Source of the DNA: Mesorhizobium_K sp040049215
GTDB taxonomy: Bacteria; Pseudomonadota; Alphaproteobacteria; Rhizobiales; Rhizobiaceae
Length of the DNA: 64,000 bases
Assembly (NCBI RefSeq): GCF_040049215.1
Contig: NZ_JBDZDN010000005.1
Location: forward strand, 124,001 to 188,000
Direction of reading: 5' to 3'
How positions within the stretch are numbered: position 1 is the first letter of the stretch; each line of letters opens with the position of its first letter. This document shows positions 27,172 through 35,622 of this stretch, piece after piece. The notes beneath the pieces are model-generated. The model worked only from the letters and a program-made list of their open reading frames with translations. It was not told the origin of the DNA and ran no database searches. Made by a program: the position numbers and the translations under genes.

Positions 27172-27784
27172 CGTTGCCCCCTCTCCTCTTGGCATGTGCA
27201 CGTATACCTGCCATGCGGCTGTTGATCTCGTCGTCTGACAGGTCCTCGAGCAGTTTCAGGATCGTGCCGTTGCCACCGTTGTTGACGAGAACGACGCGTT
27301 TGCCACGGTGCTCCGCGGGCCAGGCGGCAGGATCGATTTCGCCGGCAATTCCCTTGAAGTCGGGATGCGTCGCGTTCCAGATCGCCTCGAGCTTTTCCGC
27401 GCGGGTCATGCTGTCGCTCGCGCCGGTCTCGTGGGCGATGATGGCGGCGCGCATCTTGTCTGGGGACTGCCGATCCGTGAGGTCGCAAAAGCCGTGAAAC
27501 CAGCGTTCGCGGCCCCGGATCCGGATCGCGAAGAATACGCTGGTCACATTGCCGGCCTTGAACTCCGACATGCCGAACATGCCGGTGCGCATGAAGAGCG
27601 GCGGCAGCAAATCGAGCATGAAGTGGTATTCTGACGCGGTGATCGCAAACCACTCGCCTGAATAGGGAGTGCCGGAAAGCGGATCGATGCCGGGAGTGTC
27701 TTTGTGTCGGCTGAACAGTTGGAACATCTGCTCGCGGGTGGCGACGCCGTCGAGCACCTTCCTGAAGGGTGGATGTGCGGTCAT
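27155..27784 (-). CDS. DUF1419 family protein
   Basis: 209 residues from the ATG at 27784, which has AGGAGA upstream; the frame stays open to 28069 but that part overlaps another gene and lacks a ribosome site. Contains GEWFAITASEYHFMLDLLPP, FHGFCDLTDRQSPDKMRAAI and MTRAEKLEAIWNATHPDFKG, which I associate with DUF1419, a family restricted mainly to rhizobial elements. Function unknown. Confidence 0.75.
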   Translation of the reverse strand: MTAHPPFRKVLDGVATREQMFQLFSRHKDTPGIDPLSGTPYSGEWFAITASEYHFMLDLLPPLFMRTGMFGMSEFKAGNVTSVFFAIRIRGRERWFHGFCDLTDRQSPDKMRAAIIAHETGASDSMTRAEKLEAIWNATHPDFKGIAGEIDPAAWPAEHRGKRVVLVNNGGNGTILKLLEDLSDDEINSRMAGIRAHAKRRGGNDADPS

Positions 27785-27918
27785 GGGGTTCTCCTGAACG
27801 CAGGTCGGCCACGCGCGGCATGAACCGCGTCGTCGCAACTGGCTTGGTATTGTTTTGGCTGTCGACTTGCCGAGCCTGCGGCCGGCGCGTACACCGGCGA
27901 TGATGGGGTTTGCAGGGT

Positions 27919-28311
27919 TCAGGCGGCGCGTCGCTCGGAGGAACGTGAAGCGTCTCGACCAACCCCAGTGATGGCGCGGACGGCGGCGGCGAGCGCCGGG
28001 ATGTCGTCGAGCATACCGAGCGCGACGAAGTGGTTGGCTCCGCCGGTAAAATCCTTGCGGCCCTTGCAAGTGCGGATCAGGATTCCGTGACCCGAGGACA
28101 TCCCGAACTGGCCGACCTGGATGTAGGCGCGCTGATGGTGCAGGGTAATCTCACCGGAAACGGCAATTCCCGCCTTGTTTGAGCGCAGGTCATAGCTTCC
28201 GTGCGGCAGTGCAAGTTCGGCGGCGAGTTTCTTCAGCCGTGAGCGGGCTGTCGTGTGAAAACGTCTCTTCTGCTGCTCGTCATAGGAGCAGCTTCTGTTC
28301 CAGTCGAACAT
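27919..28311 (-). CDS. Conserved hypothetical accessory protein
   Basis: 130 residues from the ATG at 28311 (GGAG 6 bases upstream; an ATG four codons earlier overlaps that site). Begins MFDWNRSCSYDEQQKRRF. The middle (YDLRSNKAGIAVSGEITLHH) is beta-rich and FTGGANHFVALGMLDDIPAL resembles the fixed C-terminal block of these element proteins. No function known. Preceded by a strong hairpin. Confidence 0.7.
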   Translation of the reverse strand: MFDWNRSCSYDEQQKRRFHTTARSRLKKLAAELALPHGSYDLRSNKAGIAVSGEITLHHQRAYIQVGQFGMSSGHGILIRTCKGRKDFTGGANHFVALGMLDDIPALAAAVRAITGVGRDASRSSERRAA

Positions 28312-28331
28312 GTCGATCTCCATGAAATGAA

Positions 28332-28367
28332 ACGGGCCCAGGATCGCTCGCGCGGTCCTGGGCCCGT
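28332..28367 (-). terminator. Strong 16-bp stem-loop between accessory genes
   Basis: Arms 28332-28347 and 28352-28367 pair over 16 bases with one G-U step and a 4-base loop (core GGGCCCAGGATCGC). On the minus strand it follows the 28397 gene and is followed by TTTCATTTC, a weak U-tract, 20 bases before the next start. Terminator or RNA-processing/stability hairpin. Confidence 0.6.
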
Positions 28368-28396
28368 CGTCGGGGTGGTTCTATGGGGTGAAGCGA

Positions 28397-28873
28397 TCAG
28401 GCCGCCGTGCGGCCCTCGATAACATCGGCGCCGACCTCGTCGGCGGAGACTTCCTCGAGATAGGCCCGACCATACTGGTTGTTGGCGAGCCAGCGTTCGG
28501 CTGCCTCTCGGTTCTGGGCAAGATGCAGGAGTTCCGGGCTGTCGCCGAGTTCCTGCAGGACGCGGACCATGCCGATCGAGGGACGCTCGACGATCTCGAA
28601 ACGCAGGTCACTCTCGACGGACCAGGTGCGCCTGACCGAGACGATGATGATGCCGCCCTGCCCGAAATCGCCCTCATGCAGGGTGAAATGGACGGGCGAG
28701 CTATAGGTCGCCCGCTCGCGCGGCGGTTCCTTCTCGACCAGGCGACCGACGCCGTTGCGACTCTCCCACGCAGCGAGTTTCTTGGTGAAGCGAGCCGGCG
28801 GTTTCGCGGTGCCGTCGCTGTACTGGATAACGCTCCCCAGAGGAGCGGATTCGTACACGATATGCGCGGACAT
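28397..28873 (-). CDS. Conserved hypothetical accessory protein
   Basis: 158 residues with a good GGAGA ribosome site. Begins MSAHIVYESAPLGSVIQYSD; FTKKLAAWESRNGVGRLVEK and FGQGGIIIVSVRRTW are distinctive, and the C-terminus ends RAYLEEVSADEVGADV. Cytoplasmic, no known domain. It sits between two hairpins and so may form its own transcript. Confidence 0.7.
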   Translation of the reverse strand: MSAHIVYESAPLGSVIQYSDGTAKPPARFTKKLAAWESRNGVGRLVEKEPPRERATYSSPVHFTLHEGDFGQGGIIIVSVRRTWSVESDLRFEIVERPSIGMVRVLQELGDSPELLHLAQNREAAERWLANNQYGRAYLEEVSADEVGADVIEGRTAA

Positions 28874-28890
28874 ACGGATTTCTCCATGCG

Positions 28891-28926
28891 GAAAACGAAA
28901 AAGGGCCCGGCGGGAATGCCGGGCCC
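28891..28926 (-). terminator. Rho-independent terminator after ParB-like gene
   Basis: Arms GGGCCCGGC (28903-28911) and GCCGGGCCC (28918-28926) with a 6-base loop; on the minus strand the stem is followed by TTTTTCGTTTT. Lies directly downstream of the ParB-like gene, separating it from the 28397 gene. Confidence 0.8.
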
Positions 28927-28946
28927 GGTGCGAAGCGGGAGGCCGA

Positions 28947-31094
28947 TTACTCGGCGGCCTGGAGGTGGTCCGCCTCGTCGCCGTCGATGGTCACCGGCTC
29001 ATCGGAGGACGGATCCGCATCGTCGGCGAGGAAGGCCGGCAGCTCGGTGACATCGCCGTCGAGAGCCGCCTCGTCCGACATGTCGCCGGCGACCACGTCG
29101 CCAGCATCGGTAGCCACTTCATCGACCTCGAGGCGCAGCGGCTCGGGCAGCCAGTTCGATCCTTCGAGAAGACGGGCGGCTTCACGGGCCATGATGTCCT
29201 TCTTCATGTGGTCGATCAGCTGCGCGGAGTCTGCGCCACGAGCTTCACGGACAGCCTGTAGAATCCGCGCCTTGGTGAGACGCCCGAGGAACTCGACCGT
29301 CGGCGTCCAGCCGGCGTCGACCATGTCGAACTGGAGCGAACGGCCGAGCACGTCTGCATGCTCGAGCGCCTTCGGTCGCCTGTTCCAGGGTTCGACCACC
29401 GCATTGAGGGTCAGCGAGACGCAGTGCGCGAACAGCGCCTTGCGGCTTGCCTCGTCGAGACCGAGAAGGAAGTCCCACAGGTCTTCCGCTTCATCGGGCA
29501 AATCGCGGTCCCAGGCTTCGTGCCGCTCGGCTATCTCCTTGGCCCAGGACGTCTCGGCAAGACCCTCGACCTGGCTGAAGCTGCCGCTCTTCAGGCTGAT
29601 CTCCAGGCACGTGTCCGGCGCGAAGCGATAAAAGACCTGCAGGACGAAGGCATGGAGTGCCGCGACAAAGGCGATGTCGGCGTCATCGGCGAGCGCGTTG
29701 CGCAGAGCCAGCGTGCGCTGCGCGGTCAGGTCGAAGACGAGCCGATCGGGCAGCGGCTTGATGCCGTCGTCCTCGCCGTCGTCGCCAGAGGTGTCGTTCA
29801 CCGGCTTGCCGTTGACGACAACACCATCGCCATCGTCGTCGCCATTGGATCGGGTTCCGCCGTCGGCGCCCCCTTCCTCGCCCTCATCGACGTCGCCGGT
29901 TTCGGTCCGCGGCTCGTCCTCGAACCGCACGAAACCGGCGTCGACCTGGAGCTTGCCGTTCGCGGCAAGCGTAACGAACACACCGGCAATGGCCTTCTGG
30001 GCGGGATCGTAGCTTTGAGGACGGTCATCGATCGCATCGAGCTCGGCGCCCAGCAGGTCGAGCTTCGCCTCGATTGCTTCGTCGGCATCCTCGGCCTGGG
30101 CATAGTCCGCATCCAGCTTGTCGTATTCCGCCTTCAGCGCGTCGTAGCGTTCGATCTCCTCGGCGCTGAGTTCCTGCGCCTCGGCATAGACGCGCCGCAT
30201 GCCGGAGGTGTGGCCATAGGGAAAGCTGATCGCCGCCTCGACCCATTTCCAGCCTTCGGCGCGGATCGCCTCGGCATCCACCTTCAGCCTGTCGAAGACA
30301 AGCTGCTCGAGAAGTGCCGCATCCTGGAACCAGCCGCCGGAATCCTGCTCAAAGAGATCGCGCAGGATGACGCCGCCGGCAGCCTCATAGGCTTCGGCGC
30401 CGATATAGACGGCCCGGCGATCGTCGGCCCGGACCGTCGTCTCCGTCAGCAGGCGCCTGATGTAGTAGGGCTCCTGCATGTGCGAGCTGGAAATCCGCTC
30501 CCAGACCTGCTCCTGGCGCGCATGATCGTCCGAGATCGAGAAGGCCATGATCTGTTCGAGCCGGATTTCATCCTTCTCGTAGAGATCGAGCAGCTGCGGC
30601 GACACCGAGGCGAGCCGCAGGCGCTGCTTCACCGTCGCCGGCGACACGAAGAAGCGCGCGGCGATCTCTTCGACGTCGAGACCCTGGTCGCTCAGCGTCT
30701 TGAACGCCCGGAACTGGTCGAGCGGATGCAGGTTTTCGCGGTGGACGTTCTCGGCCAGCGAATCCTCTTCCGCCGATGTCGCCGTGCTGCGATTGACGAT
30801 GCACGGGATCGGCTCGTTCTTTGCCAGCCGCTTCTGCTTGATGAGCATGCCAAGCGCGAGATAGCGGCGGCCGCCGGCGGGCACTTCGAACGTGCCGGTT
30901 TCCTCGCCGCTTTCTTCAAGAACAGGACGGACGTTCAGGCTCTGAAGCAGCCTGCGTCTGCCGATGTCCTCGGCGAGTTGCTCTATGGATACGCCGTCCT
31001 TCACCCGCCGGACATTCTTCTGCGACAGCATGAGCTTGTCGTAGGGAATGTTCTCCGCGGCGTTCATTGCGATCTTCTGAATGGCCTTTGCCAT
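28947..31094 (-). CDS. ParB/RepB-like nuclease-domain protein of mobile element
   Basis: 715 residues from the ATG at 31094 (GGAG about 10 bases upstream; the ATG at 31109 has none). The N-terminal ParB box lies at about 18-130 with AGGRRYLALG and the arginine/acidic motif AENVHRENLHPLDQFRAF. The helix-turn-helix VEEIAARFFVSPATVKQRLR is next. A long coiled and acidic C-terminal region (about 300-480) has D/E-rich stretches. Much longer than chromosomal ParB (about 300), as usual for the element-borne family. No parA partner in the window, so partitioning is not proven; a regulatory role is equally possible. Confidence 0.9.
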   Translation of the reverse strand: MAKAIQKIAMNAAENIPYDKLMLSQKNVRRVKDGVSIEQLAEDIGRRRLLQSLNVRPVLEESGEETGTFEVPAGGRRYLALGMLIKQKRLAKNEPIPCIVNRSTATSAEEDSLAENVHRENLHPLDQFRAFKTLSDQGLDVEEIAARFFVSPATVKQRLRLASVSPQLLDLYEKDEIRLEQIMAFSISDDHARQEQVWERISSSHMQEPYYIRRLLTETTVRADDRRAVYIGAEAYEAAGGVILRDLFEQDSGGWFQDAALLEQLVFDRLKVDAEAIRAEGWKWVEAAISFPYGHTSGMRRVYAEAQELSAEEIERYDALKAEYDKLDADYAQAEDADEAIEAKLDLLGAELDAIDDRPQSYDPAQKAIAGVFVTLAANGKLQVDAGFVRFEDEPRTETGDVDEGEEGGADGGTRSNGDDDGDGVVVNGKPVNDTSGDDGEDDGIKPLPDRLVFDLTAQRTLALRNALADDADIAFVAALHAFVLQVFYRFAPDTCLEISLKSGSFSQVEGLAETSWAKEIAERHEAWDRDLPDEAEDLWDFLLGLDEASRKALFAHCVSLTLNAVVEPWNRRPKALEHADVLGRSLQFDMVDAGWTPTVEFLGRLTKARILQAVREARGADSAQLIDHMKKDIMAREAARLLEGSNWLPEPLRLEVDEVATDAGDVVAGDMSDEAALDGDVTELPAFLADDADPSSDEPVTIDGDEADHLQAAE

Positions 31095-31170
31095 GGTCAG
31101 GGTCTCCATGACGGGCGGCCCGGGGCCACTCCCCGGACCTCCAAGCCCGTCAGAAAACCTCCCCTCCCCC

Positions 31171-31180
31171 CTCTGCCTCT
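31171..31180 (-). promoter_or_regulatory. Shared leader motif AGAGGCARAG, copy B
   Basis: AGAGGCAGAG on the minus strand, 77 bases upstream of the ParB-like start, next to a GGGGGGAGGGG run. Matches copies A (22103) and C (32804). Confidence 0.5.
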
Positions 31181-31433
31181 TCCGGCCTCGCGCCAGCGCA
31201 CGCCGGCTGCGGCAATGACATGATGGTCTGTGGGACGGCGGCGCGGACTTATGATCCCGGCTCACGGGGCTCGGTTCGACCCAGCCTGCCATTTCCGCCC
31301 AGCGTGTCGGTGTGATCCATGAGGATGTGGATCAGCGCGTGGTCAACAAGAGCCATCGGGCTCTGGGTAGAAAATCACATAAGTGTGGCACCGCGACGGG
31401 CGGCAGCAAGCCTTCGTTGCAACCCTGAAACCG

Positions 31434-31477
31434 TCACAAAAAGAAGGCGCCGTTCTCGTGTTTCGGAGAACAGCGCC
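31434..31477 (-). terminator. Rho-independent terminator of the DUF932 unit
   Basis: Arms 31446-31457 (GGCGCCGTTCTC) and 31466-31477 pair over 12 bases with one mismatch. On the minus strand the stem is followed by TTCTTTTTG. Lies 60 bases after the DUF932 stop. Confidence 0.75.
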
Positions 31478-31536
31478 AGAAAGTGACAGGTCGCCGGTGT
31501 CTGCAACGTGTTTCCGCATGGCTGGCGTGATGTAGA

Positions 31537-32733
31537 TCAGGCGCTGAGATCGAGGAGCTTCTTGGCCTTGCCTTCCATTTCCAGGCGGATATCCTGGTGA
31601 TGCTTGTCGCGGGCGACCCGCGTGATGCCCTGCACGAAGTCGAAAACCGATTCCGGCGGCCGGCCCTCCTCAGCCAACACGATATCGATAATCTTCGTGG
31701 TTTCAGCCTTGGAGAAACCGCGCCTGCGCAGGAAGCTCTGGCGGTCCTCATCGTCGCGGGCGACGATCCGCTCCCGCGCGGCCTTGATGCCATTGACGAA
31801 CGGCAGGGGCGAGGATTCGGCGAACCGGATCAGCGCCGGCTCCGCTTCGGCGGCGAAGCGGGAGGCGGCATATTTGGAATGGCGGATGGTGATCTCCTCA
31901 AAATCTTCCACGCCCCAGAGGTTCCGATTCTGGCACACTGCACGAAGATAGAAGCTCGCGATTCCAAGTGTCCTGGCGCCGACTTCAGAGTTCCAGCAGT
32001 AGAAGCCGCGGAAGAAAATATCCGGATCGCCGTTCGGCAGCTTTCCGGCCTCGATGGGGTTGAGGTCGTCAACCAGAAAGAGAAAGACGTCACGGTCGGA
32101 CGCATAGAGCGTCGTGGTATCCTTCGAGATATCGACGTTGGGGTTGTAGATTCCCGTCGACCAGTCGAGTACGCCGGGTACCTTCCATCGCGTGTCGCCG
32201 GTGCCGTTGCCGGCAATCTTCTGCACCGCTTCCACGAGTTCGCGGTCGAAAATTCTCCCGTAATCTGGCCCTGTCACGGCTCGAAGCTCAAGACGGCCGT
32301 TCTCGATTTCCAGCGTCTTGACCTGTTCTGCGCGGCGCGTGGAAAGGCCATATTGCAGATTGATGCCTGCGAGCGCGGCCGGGAGCTGGCGCAGATAGGT
32401 GGCCGGCGCGCCGACCAGACTGGCGAGCTGACCGAAACTCCAGTGCGTTGGGGCGACAGGCGCATGCGCGCCTGGAAGCATCAAGGTCAACCGTTGGGGA
32501 TTGTCGCGGGAGGCTTCGACGCGGATGGCTTCGCTTTCCACGATGCGAGTCTTGCTACGCTCGGATCGCCGCTTCACGGAAGTGTGGAGATCGGTGAGCG
32601 AGAGAAAGCGTTCGTCGTCTGGCCTGTTGAACCATTCCGACGACACGCGGCCGATGCGCTGGCCGCGGCTGACGTCGACCTTATAGCCGTTTGGCGCGAT
32701 GCGCGTTGGCGCCTGGATTTCCATATGGGTCAT
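31537..32733 (-). CDS. DUF932 family protein (phage/plasmid-like)
   Basis: 398 residues from the ATG at 32733 (GGAG 7 bases upstream). Conserved blocks: PTHWSFGQLASLVGAPATYL, GPDYGRIFDRELVEAVQKI, DRDVFLFLVDDLNPIEAGK and FFRGFYCWNSEVGARTLGI, matching DUF932 proteins on phages and conjugative elements, where they accompany single-strand or primase functions; no activity is established. Ends with a terminator. Divergent from the second DUF1173 copy. Confidence 0.85.
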   Translation of the reverse strand: MTHMEIQAPTRIAPNGYKVDVSRGQRIGRVSSEWFNRPDDERFLSLTDLHTSVKRRSERSKTRIVESEAIRVEASRDNPQRLTLMLPGAHAPVAPTHWSFGQLASLVGAPATYLRQLPAALAGINLQYGLSTRRAEQVKTLEIENGRLELRAVTGPDYGRIFDRELVEAVQKIAGNGTGDTRWKVPGVLDWSTGIYNPNVDISKDTTTLYASDRDVFLFLVDDLNPIEAGKLPNGDPDIFFRGFYCWNSEVGARTLGIASFYLRAVCQNRNLWGVEDFEEITIRHSKYAASRFAAEAEPALIRFAESSPLPFVNGIKAARERIVARDDEDRQSFLRRRGFSKAETTKIIDIVLAEEGRPPESVFDFVQGITRVARDKHHQDIRLEMEGKAKKLLDLSA

Positions 32734-32803
32734 GGTCGTTCTCCGCGACGGGCGCCGGGAGCCTCTCTCCTGGCCTCGACCCGCCACCGCATCCCGGCCT
32801 ACC

Positions 32804-32813
32804 CTTTGCCTCT
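32804..32813 (-). promoter_or_regulatory. Shared leader motif AGAGGCARAG, copy C
   Basis: AGAGGCAAAG on the minus strand, 71 bases upstream of the DUF932 start, followed like copy A by GGCCGGGA. See copies A and B. Confidence 0.5.
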
Positions 32814-33012
32814 AGCCACGCCAGCCGCGCGCGAAGCACGCGATGCGGCAGCGCCCCCGCGTCAGAGATCGTACGCAGGGGGAGGAGGCCGGCCTCCGTC
32901 CAGATCGCTGTGAAGCATTGCTTGCCCTCGAATGTCCGCAGGGTTGCTTCGCAGTTGAAACCGTGAATCAATGAAGACAGGGGATGCGGCGGCGTCCGGA
33001 TCGATGGAGGCG

Positions 33013-34211
33013 ATGCGACGTTTCAGGCTGGCTGACCGGCTTATTGAGGAAACAGCCCCGGATTTGCACGACGCGCTTGCCAATGCATATCGGCATCGGA
33101 TCCGGCCTTTGTGCCTGTGCAAGGAACCCGGCCTTGCGATGTACATTGCGCAGATTGGCGACCAATTTATGGTCAAACGGATGCCGCTTTCGGGAAGCGA
33201 AACATGATCCGGCATGCGCTTCCTATGATCCGCCCGGCGAATTGTCCGGGCTCGGTGTCCTCATGGGCAGCGCCATTCAGGTCGATCCAGAGAGCGGCCT
33301 GTCAGCGCTCAAGGTTGGTTTCAGCCTGACGAAGGTGGGCGCCCGCCAAGCCCCCGGTTGCTGGGGCGAACAGCGCGCAAAACGTGGCTGGCGACACGAA
33401 GAAATTGTCGCTGCGCAGCCTCCTGCATTATCTCTGGCATCAGGCCGAACTGACAGCCTGGACGTCGCGATGGACGGGCAAGCGCCATTGGTGGAACATT
33501 CGCTGGCATTTGATCGAGGCTGCGCTGCAGATGACGGTAAAGGGCAGCATGCTGAGCGATGTGCTGTTCGTGCCCGAACCGTTTCGCGCTTCGGACAAGG
33601 CGGCGATAAAGCAACGTTGGGCCGCGGCGCTGGCGCCTGCATTGCCGCCAAGAAGCGGGCCTCGGAAACTGATGGTCCTGGTAGGCGAGGTTAAGGACAT
33701 CTCGCCGGCCCGAACGGGTTACCGACTGATTATCAAGCACATGCCTAACTTCCCGTTCATGCTGGATGAGGGGTCCCACCGCAGGCTTCGGGCACGCTTC
33801 GAAAACGAAATGATGCTGTGGAACGCTGACGAAGCTTCGCATCTGACGGCGATCGCGATCTTCGGGCTCACGCCGACTGGGCTGGCCGTCATAGAAGAAA
33901 TGGCCTTGATGGTGGTTTCGGAGAACTGGATCCCATACGATTCCGTATATGAAAAGAAGCTCGTCGATTCACTCGCCAAGCGGAACGCGCGAAGCGTAAA
34001 GAGCCTCCGCTACAGCTTACCTTTAGAGCGGCCGAGTGCAGCAGCCATGCTGCAGCGTCAGCCAGGTCCGGTTGCGCTCTACATTGTTCCGCCAACAGTG
34101 GACCGATCCTACGAGGAAGCGCTCGAAGTGCTCATTGCGGCGCGCCCGGAAGTCGATGCATGGACGTGGCGGGTGGCCGAAGGGGAAATGCCGCCTCTCA
34201 TGAGACGGTAG
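33013..34211 (+). pseudogene. DUF1173 family protein, second copy with two frameshifts
   Basis: Closely related to the intact copy at 22205 along its whole length, but the frame breaks twice. After MPLSG (about base 33195) one extra base in a GAAAC stretch ends the frame at a TGA. The next frame carries HDPACASYDPPGELSGLGVL and VGFSLTKVGARQAP until about 33351-33355, where a run of five C shifts it once more. The third frame then gives GDTKKLSLRSLLHYLW to the normal end (WRVAEGEMPPLMRR). Two +1 shifts in homopolymer-like sites suggest decay, or sequencing errors if the assembly is uncorrected. Confidence 0.8.
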
Positions 34212-34533
34212 AAATTTATCTGCGCAATAGAGCGCACTTCAAATAATCGGTGAAATTGCCAGAATGGGTCAGTAAGCGTACGTAGCCGTGATAAATGGAG
34301 ATGGCCGAGTTCGCTGCCGATTTCAGCTGGATGTGGGCGCGAACTCACGGTCGAAGACCTCCGCCGATGATCATCCCCCTGCACCACATCCTGTGACCGA
34401 TTTTTACATGTATCCTGCGTCCACCCGCTTCACTCTCAACAAATCGATCCGCATCCGCTAAACCGGAACGGGGGACGATTTCCCGTCATACCGAACAGCA
34501 CATGAAACCTGGCCGGCCGGGTTTCAGGAGGAG
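34212..34533. other. Gap between element block and catabolic region
   Basis: 322 bases with no gene I can support. Its right end holds the LysR regulatory palindrome. The right edge of the mobile-element block must lie near here, but no direct repeat or attachment site is visible by eye. Confidence 0.45.
34503..34526. promoter_or_regulatory. 24-base near-perfect palindrome at the LysR ribosome site
   Basis: TGAAACC...GGTTTCA arms around a CCGGCC centre, one mismatched pair in 24 bases; it abuts the AGGAGG ribosome site at 34526-34531. A transcript would fold here and hide the ribosome site, or a dimeric regulator could bind the DNA. Confidence 0.5.
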
Positions 34534-34542
34534 ATGCCGGCC

Positions 34543-35499
34543 ATGGACCTGCGGCAACTGAGGTATTTCACGCAAGTTGTCGAAAGCGGCTCCTTCTCCA
34601 AGGCCGCCAACACGCTGCATGTGGCGCAGCCGGCGCTGAGCCAGCATGTGCGCCACATGGAAGAAGAACTGGGCGTCGCCTTGCTCTACCGCAACGCTCA
34701 AGGGGTGACCGCGACGGAAGCCGGCGGCCGGCTGCTGCGCCACGCCAAGCAGATCCTGGCCGAATTCGCCGAAATTCCCGACAGCGTGCGTGGCGAAGCC
34801 GTGGCGCCGCGCGGCGATGTGCGCTTCGGCATGCCGGGAACGGTCAGCGAATTGCTTGCGGCACCGCTGATCGAGGCCGTGCGTGAACGTTATCCGCAGG
34901 TCCGCATTCGCGTCGTCGAAGCCATGAGCGGCTATATCCTCGGCTGGCTGCGGCGTGGCGACGTCGACCTTGCCATGCTCTACTCGACCTCCGATCCTAG
35001 TGGACTGGCCGTGCATCACGGCCTGTCGGAAGAGATCTTCCTGTTTGCCGCCGCCAACACCAGCGACGGACCGGCCGGCGACGCGGCAAGCGTCGTACAG
35101 GCGGCCAGCATGCCGTTGGTGATACCGGGACCGGGTCACGGCTTGCGCGAACTGGTCGAGGAAGCAGCGCTGACGGCGGGCGTGCCACTGACGCCTGCTA
35201 TAGAGATCGATTCCTACAGCCAGATCAAGAAAGTGGTGATGCGGGGGCTCGGCTTTGGCATCCTGCCGTTGATGGCCATAAACCGAGAAGTCGAGGAAGG
35301 CGTCTTCCGCAAATGGCGCCTGCAAGAGCCCAGTATAACGCGCAAGGTCTACCTCGCCTATTCGACGGAACGCCCGCTGCTCAACGCGCCGCGCGCCGTC
35401 GGCCAGTTGGCATGGGAAATCCTGCGTCAACTGGTTAAGGATCGTGCCTGGATCGCCGAACTCTCGGATGAAAGCCAGCGCCCCGACCTGTTCCGCTGA
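34543..35499 (+). CDS. LysR-family transcriptional regulator
   Basis: 318 residues from the ATG at 34543 (AGGAGG 11 bases upstream; the ATG at 34534 is too close to it). Standard winged helix-turn-helix at residues 1-60 (LRQLRYFTQVVESGSFSKAA, LHVAQPALSQHVRHME), then a two-lobe effector domain. Reads in the same direction as the CoA operon 123 bases downstream, which it probably regulates. The co-inducer is unknown. Confidence 0.92.
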   Translation: MDLRQLRYFTQVVESGSFSKAANTLHVAQPALSQHVRHMEEELGVALLYRNAQGVTATEAGGRLLRHAKQILAEFAEIPDSVRGEAVAPRGDVRFGMPGTVSELLAAPLIEAVRERYPQVRIRVVEAMSGYILGWLRRGDVDLAMLYSTSDPSGLAVHHGLSEEIFLFAAANTSDGPAGDAASVVQAASMPLVIPGPGHGLRELVEEAALTAGVPLTPAIEIDSYSQIKKVVMRGLGFGILPLMAINREVEEGVFRKWRLQEPSITRKVYLAYSTERPLLNAPRAVGQLAWEILRQLVKDRAWIAELSDESQRPDLFR

Positions 35500-35622
35500 A
35501 CGGGCCATCCTTCGCGGCGATGCCATCACGCAAAACGCTATACCCGCCATTACTTATTCATATTTGACTTCACACCCCCCTCGGCGACAGTTCGACCCAT
35601 CTTGAAGAAGCAAGGACGGGTC

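Larger units (their letters stand above)
31095..31536. other. 442-base leader/terminator region between ParB-like and DUF932 genes
   Basis: No gene seen. It holds the ParB-side leader motif copy B near 31171, a near-palindrome around 31118-31140 (CCGGGG-like arms around AGTGG), the end terminator of the DUF932 unit, and little else. The cluster of polypyrimidine runs at about 31160-31180 is unusual for the window. Confidence 0.6.

Noticed and set aside
29358..31223. Long plus-strand frame (621 codons)
   Set aside because: Antisense to the ParB-like gene; no domain and no ribosome site.
34109..34387. Minus-strand frame between DUF1173 copy 2 and LysR
   Set aside because: Overlaps the DUF1173 coding end, no ribosome site, no recognised domain; could be a fragment of something but I cannot support it.
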